Assembly (NCBI GenBank): GCA_037954665.1
Contig: JBBMOL010000038.1
Location: 4,898,001-4,962,000 of the forward strand
DNA: 64,000 nucleotides
Reading direction: 5' to 3'
Source of the DNA: Laguncularia racemosa
Lineage: Eukaryota; Streptophyta; Magnoliopsida; Myrtales; Combretaceae
Part shown: piece after piece, positions 1 through 12,078 of the stretch
How positions within the stretch are numbered: position 1 is the first letter of the stretch
Layout of the letters: every line of letters starts with the position of its first letter
Translations under genes and position numbers: made by a program
Notes under the pieces: model-generated
Database searches by the model: none
What the model saw: the letters and a program-made list of their open reading frames with translations, nothing else
Told to the model about the DNA's origin: nothing

Positions 1-62
1 CGCCGTTGAGAGGCTCGTGGGCCGGGATTTCTTAAACCCGCCACGCCCGCGGACGTCAATCT
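1..62. other. GC-rich sequence at window edge
   Basis: The first 60 or so bases are GC-rich, with several CpGs and a GACGTC palindrome near 51-56. The sequence then changes abruptly to AT-rich DNA with A and T runs. This looks like the end of a gene, promoter or repeat lying outside the window. There is too little sequence to classify it. Confidence 0.3.
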
Positions 63-525
63 AGGAAAAAACATTTATTAGGACAAATAAACCATGTGCC
101 GTGAGCTTTTTTTTTTTTAAATCAATATTTATATTTTTGTATATTAGAATTATTATTGATATTTATACATTACTAATTTATCTCATAGCGTGTAACCATG
201 GAGTGGAGGTGCAATTGTATGGTTTTCCTTCTTTTTTTTCCCTTTTAACCCCCAAAAAGCATCTTCATTAATAAACAACTAAAAATACAGTTGTTAACTA
301 TACTAAATTGAATTGAATTAAACCAAATTAAAATGTAAAATATAATTCTTCTACATTTTAGATCAATTTACAATTTAATTTAAAGAGAGTCCAAATAGTT
401 CACTTTTGTGTTTTGGGGTCGACTAAAATCAAATTGCTTATTTCTTAAAAAAAGAAAAAAAAAAAGAGTCATGTTTTGGATTTTGAATGCCAATAAGGGA
501 TCAAGAAACAAACCCAACCTAACAA
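63..525. other. AT-rich intergenic DNA, nothing recognised
   Basis: This stretch has A/T homopolymers and no open reading frame of interest. It leads into a probable promoter beginning near 526. No repeat boundaries were seen. Confidence 0.5.
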
Positions 526-779
526 CCTTATATAGTATAAATGAAAGAAAAAAAAAACACTTGACCTTAACCTAAAGACATTGACTCATGATCTCTTATC
601 CTAGTGCCTTCTCTCCTCCTTCACTTCTTCACTTTACTCTCACATATGCAAGCCTTCATATCAACCTCACTCTCAATTTACACATTCACTAAATTCACTA
701 TTGTCTCTTATCTTTATCACAATTCCTCATACTCACACAATCTCTTCTTGATCCATATACTGATAAATCCTAGCATTCT
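526..779 (+). promoter_or_regulatory. Probable plant promoter and 5'UTR exon of an unseen plus-strand transcript
   Basis: A TATA-like TATATAG lies at about 529-535. It is followed by a long C/T-rich, G-poor stretch at 600-770, which is typical of plant 5' untranslated leaders. The leader ends at a good splice donor, with GTAAGT beginning at 780. No coding exon downstream on this strand was recognised before the minus-strand reductase gene. The transcript could be non-coding, its coding exon may be too short to identify, or the region may be an orphan promoter. The call rests on base composition plus two short motifs, so it is only suggestive. Confidence 0.35.
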
Positions 780-830
780 GTAAGTGTATATTGATTTTCT
801 TCTTATCAACTTAGTTATATGTGAAAAGAA

Positions 831-1180
831 TTATAAGTGAAAGGATCAGTGTTTAAAATCAAATTTAAATAGATAATTGAACTTTTAAATAATTAAAATA
901 AAAAATCAATGTTATATTAAGTTATTAAAATAAAAATCAAACTTTTAAGTGATTAAAATAGAATATCAACATTATACTAAATAGTTTAAATAAAGGATAT
1001 ACTATTGTCACGTAGACATGCTAAGTGATTAAAAAAAAAATTCATTTTTGTCCATGATAATGTTATAATAAGATTCTCTATTTGAACTAGTTAGCATAAT
1101 GTTAATTATCTATTTTAACCATATAAAAATTCAATCCTCTATTTGAATTTTACTCAAAATGTTGATCCCTTCACTTGTAA
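831..1180. mobile_element. MITE-like element, about 350 bp, with terminal inverted repeats
   Basis: The left end (TTATAAGTGAAAGGATCA, from 831) is inverted at the right end (TGATCCCTTCACTTGTAA, ending at 1180). Similarity continues inward for roughly 60 bp with mismatches. The interior is AT-rich, non-coding and holds internal near-repeats. Size, composition and inverted ends fit a miniature inverted-repeat transposable element. I could not define a convincing target duplication, and the inverted repeat may extend a few bases further out on both sides. It lies just inside the putative 5'UTR intron that starts at 780. Confidence 0.6.
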
Positions 1181-1189
1181 CATTTCTTA

Positions 1190-3190
1190 TAATATGGATG
1201 AAATAGTAGGAAATTTAAAATTGGTTTAAGTAACAAGTTAGCTTGTTTACAAGGCATTCCTGTTCATAATTCTTTTTTTTTTTTAATATATGCATATATA
1301 TAGTAATAGTCCATTTGTTAATTTTTTTTGTTCTTAAAACGCTTGCATCAAATTATATAAATAAAATTGTAGTGATAAATGTGTATTGTGAAGAATGAAA
1401 TATGACCAAAAAGACAAAAGTGGTTCAAATCAAACTGACCTAAGCAAAACCACATTTTAAATGATTTGATTTGGAATCCTAAATATTAAAAGTGATTCGG
1501 TTCATTAAGAGTTTGAACTAAACAATTTTAAATACAATTCAAATCGATTTAACCCTTGAATCGAACAATAAAAACCCTTAACTAAAAGATAAAGGTTACA
1601 TACTATCATGAGGTCTAATTATATAATCAACAAGTAAAAAATTAAATAAAAGACTGGAAATATTATTTTCTCAATAATACATATATAGACCCTTTTTACC
1701 ATGGGTTACCAAGTTAGTGTAAGCATTAGTTCTCTTGAAGGAAAAAGAACACACATGAAAATGAGATTTTAGCTTGCCATATCTTCAATAATGCTAAGAT
1801 GGGTGCACGATTGATGAGTAAGACAGGTAGGAATAGTTACGGGACTAGGAGAAGTCAATCCCCATGATACTTTTGAATTGATAAGGTAGTTATGTAGTGG
1901 AAATTTTTCTTAATAAAGCAATACTGAAGTGGTAGTATCTCATTTGTAGTATACTGTGTATTCTCTTTTTAAAAAATCATGTATTTTTTAGTATAATTCA
2001 AAGGATAAGATGAAGATTTTCGAAGGCACTATATTTTTGTCTTTTGATATTTATTCTTGTACAATTTCTAAGGTTTCAAAGATGTTTTATTTATTAATTT
2101 CAATTTTCTCAGTTGCCCTTACTCAATTTTTCACTTAAAAAAAAACTATTACATTGCACTAAGAATTAGTGATAGGTAAAAGAACCAACCAAATCAAATG
2201 AAGCCAAACAAAAAATATGATCTTTTTCGAATTTGGTTAGGAAAATCGTTAATCCCAACCAAGGTAAAAATTTATGATTGATTTTAAAAAAATAAACTAA
2301 ACTAGATTGAGGAAAACGAATCAAATAATTTCAAGAAATAAAATAATATTTTATTTATCATTCAAAAAATTATATTATTCCAATTTCCAACAAAGTACTT
2401 ACAAGAACTTTAAGTTTATACTTATTGAAATATATATTTATTTAACTTTTACGATGGCAAGTTATTAAAATATGTATTTTTGTTAACTCAAATTTATAGT
2501 ATATTATGAATAAAATAGTTGTCAGGGCACCTTTTGGATTCCTTAATTGCATGAAAATAAACTTTATCAACCTTTTAACATAGTGCCACTACATGCTATT
2601 ATTGAAAGTACTTGTAATATAAGATACGAAATTTTTATGGTTTAAAAGTTTTTAAAGCAAGCCATACAATTTGGTTTTGAGCCGGAAAAAAAAAAAAAAA
2701 ACCATTTGTGATTAGATTTAGTTTAGAAAGTAAATGAAACCAAATAGGATGGATCCACTCCCACAAGCCTTATACAGTGAACATGGCTACTTTTGCTATT
2801 GTAAGCAATAGTGGTAATACATAAATCAAGCGACCCAGGTATTTGGTATGCGTATAATGTACATGTGTGACTCGAGAGGTCACTAGACTCATGCAACATG
2901 ACATACAGATGCAGCCATTTGATATAACCCTCTACGTGCATTGTTAGTCGCTTAGATGCGACCATAATGGCAGCTCGCTCGTATGCAAAAAATATGGCCG
3001 TTTGCCCTAGTGCACCGTGGGTCGCTCAGATGCATTGTCGGAGGAAAGGTGATGGCAGTTGGTCACAGGTGAGACTGCTGAATGGATGTTTGGTTGTGGC
3101 CAGAAGTGTTTTTAGAACTTGGTAACCATTCAGTAGCAGTTGTTGTTAATGTCTTAGAAATTGGTTATGAACCAGGATCCACTAGCAAAC
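1190..3190. other. Intergenic DNA with decayed repeat fragments, no gene recognised
   Basis: This is mostly AT-rich sequence with no supported coding region. Segments near 1400-1570 and 2160-2300 are rich in AACCAAATC/GGTTCAAAT-like words, as in decayed MITE or hAT-type dispersed repeats, but no clean ends were found. Around 2720-3120 base composition becomes more balanced and short words such as TCGCTTAGATGC and TCGCTCAGATGC recur. The minus-strand 80-codon frame there has no recognisable domain. Confidence 0.4.
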
Positions 3191-3767
3191 CAATTACTGT
3201 GTAATTTGATCTCCTGATCCGGATCTTCGATGGTTTAGACCATGATGCATCCTTTTAACTTGATTACCCAAAATAGATAACTCGAATCTACTTTTGCTTT
3301 CTCTACATATGGCCTTTTCAATCCGTCCCTCGTTCAGCTGATGCCAAATTAGAAGTGGATCACATAGAAGAAGCAGAATCACAAAGCCCCACATCTTTCA
3401 CAATGAAGACTGATGAGGCATGAATAAAAGGAAGAGGGAAACGGCAAATTTCCAAGTGAGGGGATACATTTTGAACAACTCTTCTTCGAAAAGGTTTTTC
3501 TAACACAGAAGTTAGTTCACATTTATGACAATTTCGGGGAATTGCCTTGGTCCCTCCAATATCATTGCCTACAAATTTTCTAGCATCTGTATCAACGTAC
3601 TAAACACAGCGTCCATCCCTTGATATCTAACTAATTATTTTCTGGAAGCAATCAATGAATAAATTAAAAAACAATACTTAATTCAATGCTGACAAGTTAG
3701 ATGGAGAAAATCTTCTGATTCTCAAAACATAGGCCAAATCAGGCTTTAATTTTTTATACCTTACCTT

Positions 3768-6700
3768 CTATGTTACATGCTTAGCACCAGAAGCTCTCAA
3801 TAATTCGTCCCATGTGGCTAATTTTTCCCTCGGTTTATTTCTTGCAGTCCCAAGCCTCCTTTCTTCAGAATCTATCTTTTCCCAAGCTGCGAATGGTACA
3901 ACCCTCACATTCCGTTCATCTAATAATTGGAGAAGACCTTCTCTGCCCGCCTTTGAGGATGAGGATTCTACCATTCCCTGCTCAAGGTCTTCAGATATGC
4001 TTGAGACCTGCAAACCAAGCAAGTAAATTCTCTTTAGTGCTCTCTCTTTCAAGCTGATCATACATCTCTTCATCCAAAAAGGAACAACTATAATTCTGGA
4101 GAAAGTTAAAATAAGGGAAAGAATTATCCAACACTGAGTTGATAAAATTTTCTTTTATCTGAAACAATAACAAATATTTCCGACACTAGATATCAATCCA
4201 GCCCATGCCTGGAGCCTAAATTACGGAATATTTCTATGTCCAAGTTCAGCCTTGAAAAGTTCCTGCTCAGACAGGACTGGCATTTGCAGATGACTGCCTA
4301 CATGGGTTGCTTCAAACTTCAAGGACGTTAATCAGTATGGAAACAAGAAGATTATATTATCTTATTTAAAATGTATTGGGCCACTTACTGTTTCTTCAGC
4401 ACAGTAAAGGTTTGTAGCGATAATTCCTGTAGGTCCTCTCTTCAACCACCCGCACACATACAAACCTTGCTCTGGCACTGCATCATCTTTTGATGATTCA
4501 CTCAAAACTCGACCGCGGATATTTGGAACCACACCTGGAAAATATCAGAGGTGGTTGAGCACAAATAAATTATGAAAGACTCAACTTCCAAATCTGGAAA
4601 GAGTTCCGTAACCTCCCCTAAAATTCTAGTACACATGAGGGACAATCTGATAAATCAAAGGAAAAAAAATTGGAGAAGAAAGAGTCATCTTCCATATTTT
4701 CTTAAGCAAGAGAAAATAAGAAAAACACACTGAATGAATTGAGCATCATGTAGCAGCAAAATTGATGATCTAATCTTTCATTTACCTCTCCAGTGATCAA
4801 ATGATAAACCATCTACCGGTATTGATTTGTACCCTATGCTCTTCAAAACCATCCTGGGAGAAAGAGATGGGTAGAGAGATAATAGAACCCAGTACATTTA
4901 TCCTAATTAAGAAAGCATTCACTTCAAGAAAGCATCTCTGCAGCATAGAAGTATTGTATTTACATCCAACAGTTGAGCATCAAAGTTAAAAGCTAGGGTT
5001 GTGGGAGTAATTTACTCGCACTCAAAATCTTCAAATTCCCCAGTGCCAATTGCAACTTGTTTGCCAGATCCATTGTCTAAAATCAAAACTCAGAAAAGCA
5101 TAGCATATTATCAGGGAAAATGATAATTAAAATCAGATAAAGGAAAACCATTCAACCTATGAATGACCAGCAACCACTTGAAAAATTGAAAAATTCAACA
5201 AGCTACACCAGAGGGGAAAAAATTAGATTATAACAAATTCGTGATGAAAATCTTACCTCTCAGAGCTGTCTTCTCAAAGTGCACAGCAGAAACATGCCCA
5301 TGTCTTTCATTTGACTCAAGAAACCTATCTGGTTTTCGGAAAAAGACAAAGTGCAGTTCACGTTGGCCTGAAGTAGGATGTAATGGCTTGGAACAGGCAG
5401 CCTTACTAAGCAACTCATATATTCTCCTATGTATTCGGTTATTCTTCAACTCTTCCTTCAATATCAGTATCAAACAAATAAAAAAGATGAAGCTTTTCAT
5501 TGATAGCTATCCAATGAAAGATATAAACCAGCACTCTTTACACATCAAAAGATAGTTGATTTACAACAAAGATCATTTTATCTCATTATCAGACCATGAA
5601 ATAAGCAGGTGGCCATGAAGGAAATGACTCTGAACAACAATAAAAAAAAATATAACTAAATAATACCTCATCCAGGGGCGACTTAACCAAGTCAGACTCA
5701 TTAATGTGGATATATAGATTTTTAATACCTGCACCAGTATGATTAAAATTGCATTTAACCTTCAAACTTTTTAAATCTATAGCACCAAAAACTGCCTGAA
5801 ATCAACTCTACTACTGATTTTCCATGTCAAACATCCTAATACGTGAGACATAAAAGAAATTGATTAGAATCAGTGTTTAAATAATCACCAAGTACTTCGC
5901 GAAGCTCCTTGGCAGTACAAGCAGCTTGGCATGGACCACGCCTTCCAACTAAATACACCTTCCTACAATAATACAATATATGGTCGTTAAAAAAACTCAT
6001 CAATGAGCCAGAAGACTTACCCCCCCCCCCAAAAAAAAAAAAAAGAAAAGAAAGAAAGAAATAAAGAAGAAAATAGACTCATCTGCATTTTATTTGCAGA
6101 AAATTAGAGACCTTATAGAACTCTCCTCCAAAGCAGCTAAAGCATGATTAGCAATATCAGTAGTTACCAATTCCTTGGTTGGCCGCAGAAGGATGCGTGC
6201 AACATCAAGAGCTACATTTCCCTATAATAGAGAAGGAAAAAATAAACATCTTTTTCAACAAACTATAAAAGCTTAGATTTTCCAGAGTTTAACAGTTCAA
6301 ATAAAATTATTTATCCAAAAAAAAAAAAAAAATAGTTTAACCATAATGATGTTTGCTTAGACAGCTGATTGTCTTGGAACCCTTTTCAGGATAATCATTT
6401 AGCCTTTTACACAATTATGTCCCTGCTCATTTCAGATGTCCATTAAGAAAACAAGTCTAGCCAACAAATAAATGTAAAAGGTCTCATCAGAATACTCTAA
6501 TTGTCTCAAGTCTTCAATCCAAGCATGAAGAAATAAATACATATAAACACATCATAAACATTCATGCATAGCAACATAAAGATATTTATCCACTAATCTG
6601 ATCATACCTGACCAAGAATAACAACCGTATGGGTATTCTTTAGGTCTAGGTCCAAATTTCTAGATTCTGGGTGACCATTATACCACCAGACAAATTCTCT

Positions 6701-9700
6701 AGCTGAATGTATGCCTGACAAATCCTGCAAAGTTCAACAACAAATCATAGTAATAATTTTCTGGAACATTATCCATCTATTATTACCACATAAAACCAGT
6801 AATTATGGATATTATATGACAATATCATTGACTTATAACCCAGAAGATATAGAACTAGAACAATTCCATTGCACATACTTCTCCTGGAATACCAAGAGCT
6901 CTATCACTTTCAGCACCATAAGCAAGCACAACCTGCTCCATTTGCAACCAATGAAGTCAACTTCTACAAGCAGCATTGAAATGTCAGAAAGAAACATAAA
7001 GAACAGATCTATTTCTGGAGACATACCACATGGTAGAGATCACGGAGTTCTGCAAGAGATATGGAAGACCCAACAGTGACATTTCCAAAGAATGAACAAC
7101 GATCATGTTGAGCAACACGAGAAAACTGATTGATCACGATCTGTTGCAAGTTTTCTGGTGAACTAAGATCAAGTAAATAAAGCTTTTATGCCCAATCAAA
7201 TGCTCATCTTATGCGTACATGCACATAACATAGAGAACTACTCAACTAATCATATGTCTTAAAACAGAGGCTCACTTGTCCTCTATTTTCCAATCTATAT
7301 GAAGTCTTTCTTTTTTGGGTAATGGAGGGACATGGCTCTATGAGGAATCTTTTTATTTATGTAAAAATTTGGAACAACTGGACAACTTACAATTTATTAG
7401 CACATTCATACACAGAGAACTTCTCAAAGAATTAAAAGTAATCTAATGAACACATTATTTGAAGAGGGAAGGTTAATTGAATTGAAACGAAGGGAAAACA
7501 AACTCCTACAATAGTTCAGGAGGTGAAATGTTTCCATATATGAAGATGGTGAGTTGAGAAAATACACATGAAGTATGTTAAAAAAGAGTAACATTAAGAT
7601 ACTAAGGTAAAGTTACTGATCTAGATCAAATAGGCACAACTCTCCAGAAAGCCATAGAGTAGTTAAGTAACAAGAGATACTAGAGATTCAAACTCTTGAA
7701 ATACTATCTTGCTCTTTTCTTAATTTTCCCCTCAAAATGAACAACAAAAGGGAGTGTGTATTGCTCTCCCTCTGCTAAGATTATTTTTCTCAGAAATGAA
7801 CCACAAGAGAGACCAGCTAGCTGTTTGTTTAGCTATAATTCAAATTTAGCTCCTCAGCTCCCTCTTTCCTCACTTCCATGCCACCTACTTATTCTTAAGC
7901 TACGCATTCTCAGTTTCCACCATTTTCTTCTCCAGTTCAGAATTTTTCTACAAGTGCCTCCTATGTCAATTGTTTTTTCCCCACCTGAAAATCTCAAACT
8001 CAATTTGCTCATGCTCTTTGAATTGAAGAATATTAGTCTCCATACTGCTTCTCTAGACAGGGCAATCTTGTCCAATCCAAAAGCACTTGATTAGAAGAGC
8101 AAGGCTCTCAACAAAATGGCACGAGGTTCCTCTCAGGAACCTTAAAGTCTCCAAACCACTTGTTGATTAACCTTATTCACACCCTGTTGAGGAGAAACAT
8201 ATAAAAACTTATCTTTCTCCCATCACCATCACCCCTAAACTTGCATCCTCACATTTGTAAAATGCCACAGCAACCAAATCCTTACCAACTCATCACTCCA
8301 TGTCATGGGTCTTTCTGTTATAACTGAGAATCAGATTATGCAGTGGGAATGGAATGGTCATTGTTACTTCTGAGAACATGAAACTGAAAATTAGATTATG
8401 GTGATCAGAAAGGATTGAACTTTGACTTATCATTATCACTCTCACCTCCACCATTATCACCAGTCGAAGTGGACCAGCTACTGGGAGGATATAACCTGGA
8501 CAAATCAACAGCACACCTTCTACACATTGCTAAATTTGCAAGCTCAGTGCATCTAACAGGCCTAGATTACACAAATGTGAAACTTCAATCAAGACCTTTT
8601 CTTAAACATCTTTCTGTTCTTTGTTGGATCATTAACTCAAACATTCAACCCCAAGGGATTGGCCTGGCGGATAAGGCCCAAGTTCTCTCATGACACCTTC
8701 TATGAGGTCATCGGTTCAAATCCCACTAATAACACTTCTTCAGGATACATAGATAGTAAGTTATGCTTAACCAGTGCATGGATCTAACAGGGTGGATCAT
8801 TTGCCTAGAGTTAACCAGTCAAATTATAACCATGCCCACCATTTAAATTAATTAGACAAAAAAATGGCTAAGTTTGCTCACAAAAAGATTCAATCTTTTC
8901 AAAATAGCCACATCTTTGAAAGGGATCAAAGGCTAAACACCAGCAATTATGCTTGCAGAGAGTTGCAAAATATTATGCTTGCATGGTTTTGTCATTGCTA
9001 GTCCAGTCTTCAGAAGTTCATCAACTGTATAGTGAGGGTCAATAGTTGTTGCTGTTTGGATTGGTGTAGCAAGATGGCCAGTGGCTGGGAAATTAGGGTG
9101 TCTGCAAGGGCTAAGGCATTAGGATGAAGAAGACAAAAGAGATGGAGGTTCATGAAAATTAATTTGTAGTTTGTTCTTTTGTTTTTTCGGTATTTCAAAG
9201 AATGCTATATCAACTAATCTTAATATCTTAACTTAAATTGTTAATTTTATATCTTTTGTATTTAATATGCATTTCAAAAAAATTTATTTAATTTATTAAA
9301 CAATCATATTATTTTAATCAACTTAGGACACACAACATATTTTTATTAGTCCGAGATCCTGCATTACCGATGGACTTAGCACATTGAGGGTGCATAATTG
9401 TAGGAATCAATATTTATCACATTCAAATTAAAGATAATTAAATTTCATTTTTTTTGCTAAATATCAAGAGTAAATGAGACATCTTTAAATAATTCCACCA
9501 ACTATCTGCCCTATGTAGACCCTTCAAGCAAGCATATACTTGAAAGCATCAGACAAGACCACACAAAACACTAATTGTTATATGAATCTTCAAATGAGAG
9601 CTAATATTCAGTACCCACTTAATGAGTCAACAATCCAAAGAGCCTATTCTAAAATTACCTAAAAATCATTTCACAAATTACAAGTACATATCAGCAAAAT

Positions 9701-10933
9701 CATCCTGACATAACACAAAACCAAGCATTCTTCAACATATGAGGTTAATACGTGGTAGGACAACTATACACATTTCTACATAACTCAGATGTAAAAGAGA
9801 AAGAGAGTTGGTAGATATATCTACACATCTAACATCAATTTGAATTGAGTATCCTTATAAAAAATGCAAACTCATGGGTACTTGGAAAGCCAAAATACCT
9901 AGAAAAGTGCCTACTTTAATTCAAGGATCCTTTTCAGTCTTCCTCCACTTTGTACATATTGATATAGACAAATGACTTAACTGAAGAATGAACATAATAT
10001 TGATTAAATTCTTACCTTTGTTTCAGGATGATCAGGTGCAACTCCAGACCTTACTAATCCAAAGGGTGTTGGTAGACGATCAACTATATCAATTCGTGCA
10101 TTTTCATGTCTCTTCAGCAACTACAAAAGGTGCTTAAAATGTTATGGATATGAGGTAAATATGTAAACTAAGGACTTATGCGTAATAATGTAAAACATAA
10201 TAACCACAATATGTAGTGGTAGAGAGAGGAACGGAGAATATTGTTTTCATTTTTCCCCTGTAAAACATAAAACAAACAAACTCACACACATGCAAGACAA
10301 TGATGATTATTTAGCTAACTAATTAGTACTACATTACCAAGCACACGAAAAAAGAAAATCACAAAATCAATAAACTTTCGGAAGTAATTTCTGGAGAATC
10401 TGGGGCCAAATAACCTTTCTTTTCTTTTCTTTTTTTAATTTTTTTCCCTTATCATATCTAATTTGTGAAGATAAATGAAAGCATGATACTGTTCTCTAAA
10501 TGAAAAAATAAAAGAAAACGATAACATTTCAGGCATTGAGAAGCTGATTTAAATTTTAATAGTTATGCTTCTAAGAACCACTGTACTTGATTACCCAAAA
10601 AGAACCACTGTACTTATATATAGAAATTCAATATAAAGTGTTGGAAACAGTTTGCACGATTAGAACTACACTTGGAAATAGATTTACACGAGCCTAAAAG
10701 TTATATCATCAATTAATCATTCTGGAAATCTTACAACCAAAGATGAATCTTTACACATATGCAGTGATCAGCTCCAAACACAAATATCAACATACACGTA
10801 ATATAAACCATATTACCTTCTCAGCAGTATAAAAACCAGCTGGTCCACTCCCAACTACGCAAACCCGTAAAGGAATGGAAGACACAGTGGAAAAGCATCT
10901 TGATAAAAGCATCCTCGCTCGAACTATCACCAT
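3768..10933 (-). CDS. MFDR: NADPH:adrenodoxin (ferredoxin) oxidoreductase, mitochondrial; 13 coding exons
   Basis: This FAD enzyme passes electrons from NADPH to mitochondrial ferredoxin, which supports Fe-S cluster assembly and biotin synthesis in plant mitochondria (family knowledge). Exons, in coding order, are 10817-10933, 10016-10120, 7027-7140, 6879-6932, 6608-6724, 6112-6221, 5889-5962, 5667-5728, 5257-5455, 5016-5076, 4786-4853, 4389-4534 and 3768-4007. All junctions are GT..AG and the reading frame stays open for 488 residues. The N-terminus is basic and Ser/Arg-rich, like a mitochondrial presequence. The FAD-binding GSGPAG is at residues 28-33, the NADPH-binding GQGNVA at about 168-173, GRRGP at about 212-216, and the conserved C-terminal GWLKRGPTG at about 389-397. 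Length fits plant homologues. The start chosen is the first Met after a probable 5'UTR-intron acceptor at 10941-10942; a second Met eight residues in (10911) is possible. Intron 2 is 2.9 kb; the others are short. Confidence 0.95.
5963..6111 (-). other. Intron 6 of the reductase gene, with a homopolymer pair
   Basis: Eleven C residues at 6020-6030 are followed directly by fourteen A residues at 6031-6044. On the transcribed (minus) strand this reads as a T run followed by a G run. The intron is otherwise unremarkable. Assembly length errors are likely at this position. Confidence 0.7.
7141..10015 (-). other. Large intron 2 of the reductase gene
   Basis: This 2.9-kb intron separates the exon ending in HPETK from the exon beginning IVINQF. 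It is AT-rich, holds a SINE candidate at about 8655-8860, and has several short chance frames with no recognisable domain. It starts with a standard donor at 10011-10015 and ends with an acceptor at 7141-7142 (minus-strand reading). No nested gene was found. Confidence 0.75.
8655..8860 (+). mobile_element. tRNA-derived SINE candidate in reductase intron 2
   Basis: A box-A-like TGGCGGATAAGG lies at 8665-8676 and a box-B-like GGTTCAAATCC at 8713-8723. The order and spacing match an RNA polymerase III internal promoter of a tRNA-derived SINE. The sequence between and after them does not fold into a proper tRNA, and a non-tRNA body follows to about 8860, ending near a short A-run. I saw no clear target duplication, so the ends are approximate. 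It is antisense to the host gene. Confidence 0.55.
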
Positions 10934-11519
10934 GTCTTCACTGAAAACATAAACAATAAGGCTAGGAACACCAATCAGACACAAATTCAATTCTCAAATG
11001 ACCCTGTACTAACATAATGCGCTCGTCAATCAATTTCAAAATTCATAATAAATAATGACCCACTTAAAAATTACAATAAGGATGCACGAGAACTTTAATA
11101 CTTGAAGTAAATATCACATTCTTTTCAACATTTACTTTGTTTCATGTTAATCATAGTTAGATAGACGTGAGTTAAAACATGGATCATATAGAAGCTAGTT
11201 GTTTCAAATATCCAAATCTTCTATTCGACTCAAAGCCTTCCCTTCACGGGTTCCAAATAGCTATATTTGATTAATTCTATGAAATTACATGCCTTGGGAT
11301 CAAATTTTCTCTATTTTTTGCAACCGTGGGAATATAGAATCAGAAAAGAAACATTGTGTTTTTTGAAGAGGAAGCTAAGTTTAGAACCTAATAGGCATTT
11401 TATTAAAAAATTTAGAATCTAATAGGCATTTTATCAAACGGGTATTGGATACGAAAGCAGCATATTGTGAACTTAACAGGGACAAAGTAAGATTGACGAG
11501 TTGGTTTAGTTAAAGTTAC

Positions 11520-11640
11520 CTGCAGAGGGGAGAGAGAGAGAGAGAGAGAAAGAACGTGATCGCTTGTTGTCTTCCTAGGTACAGGGAGATACGGATGCGC
11601 TCTGTTTCTCTGCTACTATGTTTGTAGATTTCTAATAACG
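11520..11640 (-). promoter_or_regulatory. Probable 5'UTR exon of the reductase gene with a (CT)n tract
   Basis: On the minus strand a CT-repeat tract (seen as GA on the plus strand, 11530-11549) is followed by CTGCAG and the donor GTAACTTT at 11512-11519. The matching acceptor is TTTTCAG at 10941-10947, seven bases before the chosen start codon. This gives an ordinary 5'UTR intron of about 0.58 kb. CT-rich leaders are common in plant housekeeping genes. The upstream limit of the exon is not visible and is set arbitrarily. Confidence 0.5.
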
Positions 11641-12078
11641 AAATGAAATGGGGGAAAACGGTGCGGAAAGAAAAGAAATATTAGAAATGTAGGCCCTTGT
11701 TTCAGGATAAATATTTTTTAGAAAATATTTTTTCGAAATTTTATTGTTTGTTGTAGTGAAAAAGGCTCTTTTATGTTGAACATTTTCCTTATAAGGGAAA
11801 ATATTTTTTAATTAAACAAAAAATGCTAGTTTAGGAAAACAATTTACCCTTTATACAAGAGTTTTGGTTTTAAAAAATACTTATTTGATTTTTAATGTGA
11901 TTGACTTATAAATCATATTTTTTACATAATAGAATTCTTTGAATAGAAAAATACAAACTTATTAAAATATAATATAGAGAATCAAATAAAAAAGCTATAA
12001 TAATGAATATAGTGAAATAATTTATATTTTATACTTTTTTTTTAAATATTTGTTTAAAATGATATACTTATAATAATC
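11641..12078. other. Upstream AT-rich DNA, no gene seen
   Basis: This lies 5' of the reductase gene. Around 11690-11830 it contains short alternating runs resembling GGAAAAT/ATTTTCC, as seen in old MITEs. No clear inverted ends or coding sequence were found. Confidence 0.4.

Noticed and set aside
1801..1866. Small basic 22-residue frame in leader-distal intergenic DNA
   Set aside because: Considered as a short peptide gene, but no known peptide family motif and no defined transcript support it.
3194..3394. 66-codon minus-strand frame downstream of the reductase
   Set aside because: It lies beyond the reductase stop codon, with no recognised domain and no splice evidence. It is probably a chance frame or distal 3' sequence.
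5241..5555. 104-codon plus-strand frame over reductase exon 9
   Set aside because: It is antisense to a well-supported conserved exon and has no independent support.
8655..8740. True tRNA gene
   Set aside because: Box A and B words are present but no consistent acceptor, D and anticodon stems could be formed. A SINE is the better reading.
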